A stretch of DNA of 64,000 nt from Tetracladium setigerum. Its lineage: Eukaryota; Ascomycota; Leotiomycetes; Helotiales. Positions 10,872 to 22,695 of this stretch are shown piece by piece. The notes below the pieces were generated by a model. That model was not told where the DNA came from. It saw nothing but the letters and a program-made list of their open reading frames with translations, and ran no database searches. Location: the NCBI GenBank assembly GCA_031472005.1, contig PZJY01000009.1, positions 2,046,001-2,110,000 of the forward strand. Direction: 5' to 3'. The translations under genes were made by a program, and so were the position numbers. Positions within the stretch are counted from its first letter, which is position 1; every line of letters begins with the position of its first letter.

Positions 10872-13405
10872 ATGGACGACCCGTGGGGCTCACCGTGGGC
10901 CGAAGAAGAACAATTCCAACAGCCAAGTAGCAAAAAGGAGCTCCAAGGGAACCACATTGCAACACATCACCCAGCGACAAAAACGCCTTCGCTAGCTTTG
11001 GGGCAACGACCAATTCCCCTTGGGATAACACGGACGAGGATGATGACTTTGGGGACTGGGCGTCGGTTCCGGTGAAAGCAGATGCTGGGGCAGATTTGGA
11101 ACACAGTGGACAGGGTGAAAAGTGGCATACGAATGCTGGGGAACATGAAGAGTTGGCGGACCATACCAAAGAATTGGCTGGAACATGGAGAGAGAGTACA
11201 CGTCAGTCAGATCTACCGGGCCTGGCACCGAGTCCTATGCCAAAGCATTCAGTACGACAACCATCCCCAGATCCTTGGGCAGCCGAATTCTCGCGGAACG
11301 ATACATCACTGAAGGTCGAGGGGAAGGACATTGACGAGGAAATCGACGTGCCGGAGAACGAAGAGAAGGACACAAATTTCACTGCTACAAATCAGAACGT
11401 ACAAGCAGGTGGTGATCCCTCGCAGTCCGACGATGGCTCTCAATCTGATTCTGAGGACTCTATCCACCAAGAAGATGCGGGAGCAAAGGAGAATGTTGAA
11501 ATAAATTCCGGCACAACAACAGAGGTCAAGCGAAATAGCACGACAGAAGTTGACCGCTCATCTTCCAGGCGTTCCTCCTCTCCGTCAATCGGCAGTCAAC
11601 ATGAAGATGGACAACCCGAATCGCCACGAACTTCCATGGATGAGGATCTCGGAGGAGCTCGAGTTCCGGGAGCAGACCCTCCTAAAGACCAAGAAGTAGT
11701 CGAGCATTTAGAAGGTCACTCTAAGCAGGAAAATGAGGACACGGAAACTAGCAGTCGCGAATCATCCTGTGTACGGGGTTCTCAAAACGGAACAGATGAC
11801 TTCGGGGACTTCGAAGATTTGGACAAAGATGGCTCCAATTCCGAAGAAATTGCCGCAAAAGGGACCCCAGGCCCAGAGACTTCAACAAGCCTAGAGAAGG
11901 TTTCTTTACCAGCTGCTGTACCCTCTACGCCCAAAACCCCCACCTCCAATCGCAGCATCACTTCTCCACCTCAAACGCCAAAAGGCTTCAATGGTCCAGT
12001 GAGCGTCGACATTGATCTCTCTGTATTGGAAGAGTTGTTTCCCATCGATAAGAATGGGCCGGTTGAGAAAATCTTTATTCCTGATACAATTCCTTATGAT
12101 TCATTCTCCTCTACCGAGGAGCGGAAAACATGGTACAGGATTTCACGATATGGACCTATGCTCAAGCATAATAGTGGTGATGATGAGAATTATGTTCGTG
12201 TAGCATGGGCGAAATCTACAATACGGGACGATACATTGAAGATTGTGGCACGGTGGATGGAGGAAGATCGTCTCAGTGGCCAGGTGGTGTTGGGTGGTGG
12301 AGGCAGAACAAGCACGTTATTTGGCTGGGGAGATTCAAAAGCGCCGCCCGTATCATTATCTGCTGCATTCGCACCCAAGAAGTCACCGACCCCATTGACC
12401 ATCCCAAAAATTGCTGATGTTGTTATTCCTACTACCTTTCCGAGCCCACCACTCGAAATACCTACCCGGCAAACACGAAGATCAGAGGAATTAAAATCGA
12501 CACCTCTGCCAATGGCCAGCTTCGGGTGGAACACTTCTTCTGGGCACAAGCAGGCAGCATCAATGCAACTCCCAGCTCCACCCAGGACCAACCATTTGTC
12601 GACATCATCCATCACACAATTGCCTTCTCCAATAAGAACATCAACATCTTCTCTACGCCCGATTTCGATTTCAGAAACCATCAGACCTATAGAATCACCA
12701 CAAAGAACCCCACTGTCAACTCCTGGAGTTCCTGCTGGCGCCTTTCAAGACTTCATTGTAACGAATAGCAAAGCAGCGACCAGCAGTAATTTTGATGGTC
12801 ATGATAATGAAGATGAAGATGATGATGATGAATGGGGAGACATGGTTTCTTCGCCGAATGTCGCTATTACATCTAAAAGTAATTCCCCTGCGGATGGGCA
12901 TCCGGCCAACAAGACTGAAGGAGCTCTCGCCTTGATATCAAGAACCGAGACTTTGAATGCAAACAGATCAAATTCTAAAAGTGTTTTTGTTCAAGAACAC
13001 ATACCTTCTGGCAATCCCGACTTCCACGATTTTATCAATACGCCATCATCTCCGGTTCCAACATCAAACACGACAACGTTCCAGCAACCTTCGACCTCTA
13101 AAGATTCCTGGGCGTCGGCAGACTTCTCCTTCTTTGATTCGTCGCCTGCACCATCCATAAAAGCACTCCCAACTCCTTCCACAAATCTGTCTTCTATACC
13201 AAAGCCTCCAAAAACTGTCAGCTTCAGCAATTTACCAATTGAAACCCAGAATCCACTGTCATCAACAACACCTCAACCCATCGCACATCCACCATCACCC
13301 ATCCCACAACCTAATACCAAAACAGAAGAATTAGCCGAACAGGAGAAACTTATTCAGAGCATCCTAAGAGGGTTGCCTGATCTCTCCTACATGCTTAGAA
13401 AGTAG
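10872..13405 (+). CDS. Aftiphilin/Laa2-like clathrin-adaptor accessory protein (tentative), frameshifted
   Basis: A mostly disordered acidic, Ser/Pro-rich protein of 844 residues once the break is bridged. It starts MDDPWGSPW and carries short acidic-aromatic motifs DDDFGDW (~residue 60), DDFGDFEDL (~300) and DDEWGDM (~640). These resemble the motifs by which aftiphilin and yeast Laa2 bind AP-1 and GGA ear domains. A more ordered block around residues 385-470 (DSFSSTEERKTWYRISR...) is conserved in filamentous fungi as I recall. The N-terminal frame and main frame meet at the AAAAA run 10979-10983; one more A joins them without a stop and makes 845 codons. I infer a role in clathrin/AP-1 traffic from motifs only; the family assignment is uncertain. 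Confidence 0.6.
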
Positions 13406-14321
13406 CGACATTAAAATCTCAAAATATGCATACATACATCAAAACGGAGTTGAAATCAAATAGCTGGGAGTATGGGGCGTTTATGCTTGTTTTGTAAAAT
13501 TAGCGAGGGGATTTTGATTTTCAAGCTGGGTTTTCCTGTAAGATACGGTATACAATATATTCTTCACAGTAGTATGGAAATCTTGAGGGGAAAAGAGTAG
13601 TCCCGGCTCTCTGGACCTATCTTACAGTACATAATTTAAAACTACTATTGCATCTAATCACCCCTGAGTTTCTGCATTTCGACACTTGTGGTCTTTTCCT
13701 TTTCTTGTTACTTCCCGGCAGCCTGTATCGATGTCGCACAGCAGAGTCAAGTGAATGTTTTCAATACGGCAACTTCCTTCCACAGCATTACAACATCCTT
13801 CTCACTGGACTGTTTAGTTGTTGCCTGCCCGCCATGGAGAGCAAGTGGCGTATTATCGTTGATTCGTTTGCCATGTTTCACTATGCCTTTTCCACATTTC
13901 GCAGGCCAAGATTCTTGAGTCGGTACGATCAATTCCCAGTATTGCTGGATTCCTTTGTTTGCGGTTCCCTCTCTTACTTTTATCGTATTCACTGCATTCC
14001 CAAGTCCGAAAACATGTGCGATCAACGAATCATCATGTCTTATTTCATCGTTGCCTACCGCTGCCGTCTTACACTGCCATTTTGTAGCGACCGGTGCAAT
14101 TATCCCCGATTTGAAAGCTACTGAGTTTGGTTGGTTAGCCAAGCGACAGTCTTTGATTGCTTGTGTTATATACTCCGTACTTATATCCTTCTTTCATCCC
14201 AGCATCTTTATGAATCTGGAGAGTTTTCTTTGGATTATTCAAACCTGGAGAACTCTACTCCCAACCTTTTAGATTCAATTAAAAACCTAGGCCTGGGCTT
14301 GAAAAAGAAAAGATAAAGAAA
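13406..14321. other. Intergenic region
   Basis: Apart from the doubtful minus-strand frame described separately, this holds only the AT-rich 3' flank of the Laa2-like gene and the leader of the next gene. No RNA gene recognised. Confidence 0.4.
13747..14142 (-). CDS. Hypothetical 131-residue reading frame
   Basis: An uninterrupted frame from Met at 14142 to a stop at 13747. It has a mixed composition (WQCKTAAVGNDE, YWELIVPTQESWPAKCGKG) that looks more protein-like than its antisense frame, but no domain is recognised. It lies between the Laa2-like gene and an unknown gene and could be an exon of a larger minus-strand gene, or chance. Confidence 0.25.
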   Translation of the reverse strand: MANQPNSVAFKSGIIAPVATKWQCKTAAVGNDEIRHDDSLIAHVFGLGNAVNTIKVREGTANKGIQQYWELIVPTQESWPAKCGKGIVKHGKRINDNTPLALHGGQATTKQSSEKDVVMLWKEVAVLKTFT

Positions 14322-15144
14322 ATGGGAGGCGTATCATCACACCCATCCCCCCAAACCCATCATCGACAACCGCCTCTTCCATACTTACACAACACTCCAA
14401 ACCAAATCAAACGCACATAATAAACATCAAAACCAAAACCAGCACGAAATAAGTATTACGCCAACAATTCAGTCTCCAGAGTCAAATGTTTATCATGCCG
14501 TTTTAAACAATCATGAGGGGAAGCCGGGTGTGGAGATATTTGATACTACCGATCCGGTGAATGTTCTTGGGTTTGTGAAATCGGTTGGTGAGGATGAGCA
14601 TGAGAATGGAGAGAATAGAGAGCATGGAGGAGAAGATGGAGTGGGTAGGAAAGGATTTCAGATGGGAGTGCGAGGAAAAGAGGGAGAAATGACATCTTGG
14701 AAAGTCCAACAAACTGAGCCCGAAAGCAAACTCATCGAATTCACTCTTCCTCACGCAATATCAGAATCCGTAGGAGGAGGAGGAGGCGAAGAAGAAGTAG
14801 AAACAAAACGAACTTTTGTTTGGGAAATCACTTCGACTGGTATGAAAGGTGCTATAAAAGAGATGTATTTGAGGATTAAAGTTGAGAGGGAGGAGGAGGG
14901 ATGGAGACAAGATACTGGAATGGATGGGGCGGATGAGGAGGGGGAGGAAGAGGGGGAAGATGGGGAGGAGAAGAAGGGCGAGATTGTTGGTGTTTGGAGG
15001 AGGAAGAGAACGTGGTTTTGGGGTGGAAGTGGGAGTGGGAATGGGAAGGTTTGGGTCAAGAGTGCGTTTGGGAAGTTGATGGGGGAGGGAGTGTGGGAGG
15101 TGATTGTTTTGGGGAGTGTGTTGGGGATTTTGGAGGGTTTGTAG
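14322..15144 (+). CDS. Unrecognised fungal protein with acidic C-terminal region, frameshifted
   Basis: The protein begins MGGVSSHPSP. After the CCCCCC run at 14347-14352 it continues in another frame as KPIIDNRLFHTYTTLQ, then NVYHAVLNNHEGKPGVEIFD and DPVNVLGFVKSVGE, with no stop until 15144. Removing one C or adding two makes the length a multiple of three (274 or 275 codons). An alternative is a poorly supported intron starting at GTATCA after MGG. The middle contains the beta-strand-like segment FVWEITSTGMKGAIKEMYLRIKV. A strongly acidic Gly/Glu stretch and a hydrophobic C-terminus (VIVLGSVLGILEGL) follow. I do not recognise the family; function unknown. Confidence 0.55.
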
Positions 15145-15574
15145 TTTGTTAAAGAAGAGAAAGTTTTGTTTTTGGGGAGTTCACATTGTAAGGCAAGGAA
15201 TTCTTTTTTGGGGGTAATGGCATTGTTTTGAATGACAATACTGGATTGGATAACTTGACCATTCTCGAGTCATTTTTGAGCGTGTTAATCTTTTGGATAC
15301 CAGATGTGAGCTGATTTCACGAGGGAAAGGGACTGACGAAGCTTGAGTCTGTACGGAGTAGTCGGCTGTTGCGCGATTACGCGAATACGGCCAAGCGAGA
15401 ATGCATGCTTGGAATGGGCCATCATACTGGAATGCATATATCGTATCGTTCCCAGCAATTAGTTTCACCATATGTAAACATCATTCTCTTCCAATCCAAC
15501 AAAGAAGAAGAAGAATAAAAATTGTCCTCGAAAATACAATCGAAAGCCTTGAAGTACATACACAAACGAGAAAA
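15145..15574. other. Intergenic
   Basis: The segment holds the 3' flank of the previous gene and the leader of the small membrane protein. An A-rich leader precedes the ATG at 15575. Nothing else recognised. Confidence 0.4.
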
Positions 15575-16113
15575 ATGCTCCTTCTCAATAATCCAGCGTT
15601 GACGACTCTGGTCTACTATATCATTATCTGCGGATCCTTTCTAGTTATGGCACAAATACTCAGTCAATTTACCACCGAGGAACTTTGGAGGCATCGAAGT
15701 CTGGAGGAACCTACCGTTGGAAGTGAACAGAACCGGTATGCTTTTTTCAGGAAATGTACAGTACAATACAGGCAGCTATACTAACTCAAATTAAGCAGAC
15801 GACAGGCCGCTAGAGGACGTTCTCCTACCAGACGGTACTTCAAACATGTGTTTATGACTTATCTACCTTTAACATTTTGAGACTAATGAATTGCAGAGAC
15901 GATTTATTTGATCAGTGGGACCGCAATCTGCATATTTCAGTTGAGGAAAGGTATTCTTTTCAGTACGCACCTCAGAGAAGTGGAATGTTGCAGTTTATGG
16001 ACAGAAATGGAGTTTTGGAAAGGGAAGCTGAGTTTGAGAAAGGTGTGAGTCTTGGGGTTTTGTTTTGGAGCGGTATGATTGCGTTTGGATATGTGCTTTG
16101 TATTGGGATTTGA
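15575..16113 (+). CDS. Small membrane protein of unknown function, three exons
   Basis: Exons are 15575-15735, 15799-15834 (only 36 bases) and 15897-16113, joining in frame to 137 residues. Intron 1 has an ACTAACTC branch 14 bases before its acceptor. Residues ~9-29 (TLVYYIIICGSFLVMAQIL) and the C-terminal ~20 residues (LGVLFWSGMIAFGYVLCIGI) are hydrophobic. The protein therefore looks like a two-span membrane protein with a charged loop (RRQAARGRSPTR...FDQWDRN). I do not recognise a family. It is convergent with COQ10. The tiny middle exon and phase agreement support a real gene rather than chance frames. Confidence 0.6.
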
Positions 16114-16385
16114 TGTAAACAGTGATGTAAATTGATGTTAGCTGAGCGGCTAAACCTGGGGATGCTCATAATGCTTTGATAAAAGACCCTAAGGCGAGAA
16201 AAATAATATGACAGATGTGATAATGAGTTGCAACCACAATCTGCAGACTTGACAGTTGAAGTAAATCTTCCACCCTGAGTGGACATAATATACATTTATA
16301 GTACAGTCGCTCTAATCGCAAAACAAGTCAAAATGAAAGCCATCTAAACACCAATTATGCTGTCTAATGCATTGACCTTCCCATT

Positions 16386-17122
16386 TTACATGCCAGCCTT
16401 TGCTTCCGATCTAAATGTATCCTTCAGCGAAGCATGCCCAGCGCCGTTTCCCTCCAACAGCCTCTTCGCTCTAATTTCGAAAGCTTCAATCATGATTCCC
16501 GCAACCTTTGGCGCAACCGCTTTACTCAACGCCGCATATAACGGATTTGCAAAGGTAAATTCCAAAGAGAGCATCACCTCCGTTTGATGCTGCGGCTCCT
16601 TCTCAGTCGCGTCCGTTTGCGGCCTACCCGACGGGGGCAAATAGTGAAAAGGCTTCACCTTCCACATCGTACTGAGGGAAGTAAAGACACTATTTGAAAT
16701 GGCCGGACCATTCACGCTGTCTCCATGATGCGACAGCTCTGATTTCGGTAAACTCGTCTTCGCATCTCCAGATAAAGCTTCCACCACAGAACCCGGTATA
16801 CAGAATAACCTCGATGTGAAGGTCTCATCCATTCCTCCCCATCCCACCTTCAAATCTGCTTCCGCAGGCCATCTCGTGCCGTTTTTATCTGGATTCGACC
16901 ATTTCGTAACGCGGGATCCTACGCAGTAAGGGACAAAGGATGAGTAGCTGTCGACGTCGGCGATGAGCTTGTAGATGCTGCTGGAGTGGTATGGGAGGAT
17001 CCGAGTTGCTGTGAAGTTTTGGGCTCGGTGCCAGGGAGTGTGATGAAGCTTCGACGAGGTGGATGTGATTTGAATGTAGGGAGGGCAGACACCGGTCGTA
17101 GTATTCGGAGTGCTTTGGACAT
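16386..17122 (-). CDS. COQ10: Coenzyme Q-binding protein Coq10 (START-domain), frameshifted
   Basis: Mitochondrial START/polyketide-cyclase-like protein that binds ubiquinone and is needed for its function in respiration. The N-terminus from Met 17122 (MSKALRILRPVSALPTFKS...) is an Arg-rich presequence. The mature domain begins FTATRILPYHSSSIYKLIADVDSY with the family block SSFVPYC following, and ends with the C-terminal helix (APKVAGIMIEAFEIRAKRLL). Presequence and domain are in different frames that meet at the TTTT run 17017-17020 (AAAA on the coding strand). One extra base gives 246 codons. An insertion rich in Ser/His (~residues 110-170) lengthens the domain compared with yeast. The gene is head-to-head with TRM140, 364 bases apart. 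Confidence 0.88.
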
Positions 17123-17486
17123 GGTGAATGCAAAGAATGTGCGGCAATTAAAGAGATCGTAGTATACAGTTAGCGCTGGAGAAATTGTAATTGACAAAAA
17201 AGAAAGAATATCGTACAATTGTTGTATAATATCATGAGGTCATGCGAGAAGGGTAGCTTCATAAAATTCCACCTGCAATTTGGAGACTGTAACTGTAATT
17301 CTGCCGCTCCAGGGGCCTCACCGCCCCAGCGGTCCACCTTCAAATTATTTTCAACTTTTGCTGCCTCTTTCTTTCTCTTCCTCCCCCGACACAAACACAA
17401 CCTCCGTTTCTGTCCACCGCGTACGTCTTTGGATCCGCAGTCACCACATCATGAAAAGTTCATGATAGAGGCCCCTTATATCCATC
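17123..17486. promoter_or_regulatory. Shared promoter region of COQ10 and TRM140
   Basis: The 364 bases separate two divergent starts, so they must hold both core promoters. The right half is pyrimidine-rich (about 17340-17400). Individual sites were not resolved. Confidence 0.5.
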
Positions 17487-18770
17487 ATGGATACACCCGC
17501 AGGTAATGGAGAGACCGTTGTGGTCGAGGATTTGTCTGCCCTGACACTCCAAGATTCCGCGGCTGCCACTGAGCCTCCTCAACCTCAAATTCCACCACAT
17601 CTCTCGCATGATCCAGAGACCAACGCGAAGAGGACCGACCCCTTCCAGTTTGGTTCCCGCTTCCTCAGTCAAGAAGACAACGTCTTCGAGTTCAATGCGT
17701 GGGATCACGTTGAGACTGATGATACTTACAAAGAATACGCAGAATTGCAATACGCAAAGCAACGAGAGGCTCCTGTCTCTGCATTTGACAAAAGTAAGCA
17801 TCCCATTCTCTCCCTCTCCATGGTCTTTACCTTTCTGGACCACGATCCTTCCCGCAACATGATGAAACCAATATAGTTCGTCTGAGTTTACTAGCCAATG
17901 AACGATATAAATAAGCAAATGTCTTTCGCTCCTATCTGATTGCACTTTACACACACTATGTTATTGTTTGGTATCCACAGAAGAACCATGCTAACATCTC
18001 TCAAAGCCAGATTCAACTCAGACCCTGCGAAGTGGTGGAACCAATTTTACAAGAACAACACTGCAAATTTCTTCAAAGACCGCAAATGGTTACAACAAGA
18101 GTTTCCGATCCTATCCAAGGTCACTCAAGCAGACTACGGACCGGTGACAATACTTGAAGTTGGTGCTGGGGCTGGAAATACGGCCTTTCCAATCCTTGCC
18201 CAAAGTCAAAACCCAGATCTTAAAATACATGCTTGTGACTTCTCAAAGAAGGCCGTTGAGGTTATTCGTCAGAACGAGGCATATGGCGGCAAGAACATAC
18301 AAGCTGATGTTTGGGATGCTGCCAGCGATGTGTTACCTCCAGATATGGAACCAGGAAGTGCAGACATTGTCATTATGATCTTCATTTTCTCGGCCCTCTC
18401 GCCCTCCCAGTGGAAACAAGCAGTGGAGAATATCTACAAGGTGTTGAAGCCTGGTGGAGAGGTGCTCTTTCGAGACTACGGCCGTGGGGACTTGGCTCAA
18501 GTGCGCTTCAAGAAGGGTCGTTATTTAGAGGAGAACTTTTACATTAGAGGAGACGGTACTAGAGTTTACTTCTTTGAGAAAGATGAATTGGTCAAGATTT
18601 GGACTGGGAAAGACGAGGATCATCCAGATGAAGTTTCGTCTCCTACTGGATTTGAGGTGTTGAATCTCGGTGTCGATAGGAGATTATTGGTCAACCGAGC
18701 CAAGCAGTTAAAGATGTATCGTTGCTGGATGCAAGGCCGTTTCCGGAAGCTAGAAAATATACCATCATAG
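17487..18770 (+). CDS. TRM140: tRNA N3-methylcytidine methyltransferase (Trm140/METTL2 family)
   Basis: SAM-dependent enzyme that forms 3-methylcytidine at position 32 of tRNA anticodon loops (Thr and, in many fungi, Ser tRNAs). Exons are 17487-17793 and 18007-18770 (356 residues). The family-specific entry block QFGSRFL...NAWDHVE ends exon 1. RFNSDPAKWWNQFYKNN and FFKDRKWL open exon 2. SAM motif I is LEVGAGAGNT, the acidic ribose-binding site lies in KIHACDFS, and VLKPGGEVLFRDYG and the C-terminal NRAKQLKMYRCWMQGRF are typical. The intron ends CTCTCAAAG with a GCTAAC branch close to the acceptor, chosen because it alone restores the conserved RFN frame. There is no actin-binding N-terminal extension as in yeast Abp140. 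Confidence 0.93.
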
Positions 18771-18945
18771 TTGAATACAAAATTCGTCAAATTAATACTG
18801 CCGCTTCCACTATGTCACCTATTGTTGTGTGTTTGGTACAATCGTTTCCCTTTGAAGTGACGTTTTACTGTCACTGTGTGCCTGAACTGCATGCATCCTT
18901 TACTTGAGAATATGAGATTATTTTTGATTTTATTAACTTTTAACT

Positions 18946-19912
18946 CTAGTCAGCCTTCCCCGTGCTCTTCATCCAATCCATGTGTTTCTCCACAACTTTT
19001 TGCATAGCATCCGTTCCCTTCTCAATGATTTCTGTCAAGCCCGCCTTCCCCAGAAGCTCTTGCTGTACCTTCGTATACTCCCCATTCACACACCCATTCA
19101 GATTAAACTTCACACACCCGTAATCCATACACTTCCTGATCAACTGCTCATCAAACCAATCCTCATGCGCTCCATGCAACACCAACCTAACTCTATCCCC
19201 GACCTGCTTATACACCTTCTCCAACCTCTCCCAATCCAAATTCGGCCCCTTCGCCCATAACTCCCATGCACATTCCCAAAAGCCGGCGCAAGCCAATCGA
19301 TCCCCAACGCCACAAACTCCTCCGCCTGCTCGGGACTTGTCAAAACCTCCTCCAAATCCACGGTATCCTGCACACCATCTTCCCCACCATTAATCCTCCC
19401 CGCTCACACTCCGTCACAATCCCCCTCTCATTACAGTAGGCCACCAACTCCTTACTCAGCCGCATATTCTCTTCCTTTTCGTAGTGGCTCATATCGACCA
19501 TGATGCCATCGAACCCGCCCATATCGGCTGCACGCTTGATGATCTCGGGCGATTGGGCGTGGTCTACATGGACTGCGACGGGGACGGAGGCGTTTTTGGC
19601 GGCTTCGGCGGCGGCGTGGACGAGGATGTTGTCGGCGTATTCGATGGCCCAGGGGAACAATTGGACAATTACGGGGGAGCGTTTGGCTTCGGCTGCGCGG
19701 ATGCTGGCGAGGATTGCTTCGAGGTTGTAGCAGCAGACTGTAGAGAAGAATTATTCATTAGTATGGGATTCTGTTTTGGCGGCAATGCTTGAGAGGAATG
19801 AAGGAGTTGGCTTTTGGAGGTACTCACTGGCTGGGATGGCGTATTTGCCTTTGTGTGCATCGTCTACGATCTTTCGAGCACGATTATTGACGAGTTTGGG
19901 GTGGGTAGACAT
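18946..19912 (-). CDS. Class II fructose-bisphosphate aldolase family protein (tagatose-bisphosphate aldolase-like), two frameshifts
   Basis: Zn-dependent aldolase of the GatY/KbaY/Fba group, cleaving or forming a ketose bisphosphate or related sugar. Exons are 19912-19828 and 19737-18946. Motifs include the zinc/active-site block VAVHVDHAQ, DGIMVDMSHYEKEEN, GIDWLAPAFGNVHG and the C-terminal CVKFNLNG. The frame changes twice, at CCCC 19398-19401 (before RINGGEDGVQDTVDLEEV) and at CCCC 19246-19249 (after GNVHGSYGRRG). Adding one base at each restores the family order and gives 293 codons. Two breaks of the same kind in one conserved gene favour assembly error over decay. It is divergent from the erythronate dehydrogenase-like gene. 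Substrate unknown. Confidence 0.82.
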
Positions 19913-20567
19913 TGTTGTGTGTTTGGAAGTAGTTCAAATCGGTAGGTAGGTAGCTTCGTTATCACGGAGTTTCTGAATTTTTGAAGTGGCAATTGAACGG
20001 GAGAGGAGAGAACAGAGCAAGTATTAATACAACATAAGATCTTAAATACAATTAGAGAGACGGTGCGATTTCGCAGTTAGTAAGGACGGCTATTCAAACG
20101 AGCTGGAACCAAAAGATAATCGAGTTTGAGGTTTCAATTTGAAAGTCTATCACTGGTTCCTGACCCTGTGGCGGGGTCAAATGTCAACAAACCCCTCAGC
20201 CCAAAGGCCTGCATTTACCGAAACCCATGTCGTCCCACTTTCAGGTTCAAACGCCGACCTGTTGCTGTATTACCTAAGGTATTGTGGATTATATGTAGGA
20301 TTTGGATGTTTGGCTCGTAACTGCTCCGACATTTGCAAGCTTGGGGTATCGGAGGGATACCGATTTTTGGAGTATTACGCGGGGTCGAGTATTGGCATGT
20401 AGAGTGAGTATATAGAATGAGGAGAAGCTGATGATCGACTGCAGTCTCAAAAACTCCACGACATATGTCCTCTCGAACCACCACCTCCGTTCACTACGAG
20501 AATAGAATAAGTTTCTCATAGATCCATAAACCAAATTGATCAAATTGACCAAATTACTCACCAATTT

Positions 20568-20599
<32 letters not shown>

Positions 20600-20624
20600 A
20601 ATTCTCAACTCCCTCTCTCCAAAA
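19913..20624. promoter_or_regulatory. Divergent intergenic region, aldolase / DenD-like
   Basis: The 712 bases separate the two start codons and carry both promoters. A simple AC/AT repeat lies at 20568-20600, about 25 bases before the right-hand ATG, probably within the leader. No coding region seen. Confidence 0.45.
20568..20600. repeat. (AC)n(AT)n simple repeat
   Basis: A dinucleotide tract of AC changes to AT directly before the start of the DenD-like gene. It probably lies in the leader or core promoter. Confidence 0.95.
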
Positions 20625-21568
20625 ATGCACATCCTCATCACCGGAGCAGGAGGATTCATAGGCCAAATCCTCGCCCAAGAACTCCTCTCCAACCCATCCA
20701 ACACCCTCATCCTAACCGACATCTTCACACCCCCATCCCACCCAACTCTCTCCACCCGGAAAACGCAACATGCATCCAAGCCGATCTCTATACCTCCTCC
20801 CATCTCGTCACATCCCCCAATCTCAACGCCGCCTTCCTCTTCCACGGCATCATGTCCTCAGGCGCCGAAGCTGACTTCGACCTCGGCTACCGCGTCAACC
20901 TCACATCAACCCATCTCCTCCTCGAATCGCTCCGCCTAACATGTCCTGGAATCCGAGTCATCTACGCTAGTAGTGAAGCCGTCTACGGCTCCCCCTTACC
21001 CGCCAAAATCACCGAGTCACATTTTCCGACTCCAGAGTCATCATACGGCACGCAGAAGATGATGTGTGAGTTCCTCATTAACGACTATACGCGTCGAGGA
21101 TACATCAATGGCTTTTCCCTTCGTTTCCCCACCATTTCCGTACGACCTGGAAAGCCAACGGCAGCGGCGTCAAGTTTTATTTCGGGTGTGATCAGAGAGC
21201 CGATGGCGGGGAAGGAATGCGTTGTCCCCCTGAAAGATCGCGCGTGGGCGCATTGGATGTGTTCGCCCAAGACGTTGGTGTTTAATTTGAAGATTGCGTT
21301 GGCGCTGGAGAGGGAGGCGTTGCCGCTGCATCGGAGGTGTGTCAATATGCCGGGGTTTAGAGTGACGGTGCAGGATATGTTGGATGCGCTGGAAGAGGTG
21401 GGTGGGAAGGATAGGTTGGGGTTTGTGAGGGAGGAGGAGGATGAGGCTGTTAAGAGGATTTTGTATAGTTGGGGTGATGATTATGACAATGCGTTGGCGT
21501 TGGGCTTGGGGATGAAGCAGGATAGGAGTTTTGTTGATAGTGTGAGGGATTATGTGGATAGTTTGTAG
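20625..21568 (+). CDS. NAD-dependent epimerase/dehydratase, D-erythronate dehydrogenase-like, frameshifted
   Basis: Extended short-chain dehydrogenase. The N-terminus MHILITGAGGFIGQ is the NAD-binding Rossmann motif. IYASSEAVYG supplies the catalytic Ser, and SYGTQKMM the Tyr-x-x-x-Lys pair. The segment RLPT/ISVRPGKP...AASSFISGVIREPMAG is characteristic of bacterial DenD (D-erythronate dehydrogenase), making an oxidised tetronate or similar sugar acid the likely product. The frame changes at the CCC run 20755-20757; one more C yields a continuous 315 codons including ADLYTSSHLVTSPNLNAAF between the two halves. No intron is seen. The neighbour is a class II aldolase on the opposite strand, which fits sugar-acid catabolism. 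Enzyme specificity is inferred. Confidence 0.8.
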
Positions 21569-22695
21569 CGTGTTATATTCTGCATGCATTGGAGGTCTAT
21601 TTATTACTATATCAACAAGTTTAGCGAGAGATCACTTGAGGTAGGATTGAGGGAAGATAGTCTAGGCAGATGTAATCTCACCATATAGTCAACCAAATGA
21701 AAAGTGTTGTCGTTATTTTTTGAGATATCTAAGTCTCATCAGCTGACTATTGCTAGTATCTGTAAATAAGAATATAGTCGATGTAGTATCTTATTAGTCG
21801 TTGAAGTTCACGATCGGTGAGAATCCCGAATTGGATCGTATGACTGCCAATTCACACAGCCGACTCAATAGCCTAGACTCTCTACCGGACTACCAGTCCA
21901 TCCGCAACCGGGACCTACCCGATCTAATCCACAAAAAATGTCATAATTCAAGCCGATTGACTATTAGATATTGCGGGGGAGTAGCGGGGCATTTCACGAA
22001 CAGGTAAAACACACCGGTAACGGAAGAAAGGTAGATTATTCTGAAAGCAACCACAACACTAGAACTAATAATTCTATTTACATTTTGGAAAAGGGAAGAG
22101 AACACTTAGACTTTTATTGCTCAATAAGGTAATCTCAACTTCCTACCTTTAAAAAAAAAAATAGAAACATCAAATAATTCCAATTCAACATTTAATTCCA
22201 GCCTCTCTCTCAGAAATCACCTGAAAGAAACCTTCAAACGCCGCGCCCTCCTACATCGGCCTTCGGCTCCATCACCGAGTCATCATCAACAACAACAACC
22301 TTTCCACATCTCTTGGTGCTCCGGACGGCGCCCGAACTACGTAAGAAGTAGTTCGTACTAACTGCGAGCTGTACTGTACTCCCCTCTCTCTCGGCGAATG
22401 ATAGAGATCCCCGGAGTGTTGGATCATTTCTTTCGGAGTAAATTACACATTAAGAGCGAGGGAGTATGTATACACTCCCGAACCGAACGTCTATACATAA
22501 AAATAAAAAGTCAATATATTCTCGAACTTCCTCACTTCTCTAGTTTTTTTTCTTTTCTTTTTCTTTGATTGAAGATATCATCATTCATCATTATCATTAT
22601 CATATTGCAAAGAGCAATTGGATGCTTTAATTCTTTGTTCTTTACTTTTCATATATAATTAATCGAACAGGACTTGCTAAAAAAAGACTGGGAAG
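21569..22695. other. Intergenic, upstream of the FMN dehydrogenase
   Basis: AT-rich flank (about 21600-21800), then the leader of the next gene. A strongly T-rich stretch lies at 22536-22570. No coding or RNA feature recognised. Confidence 0.4.
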
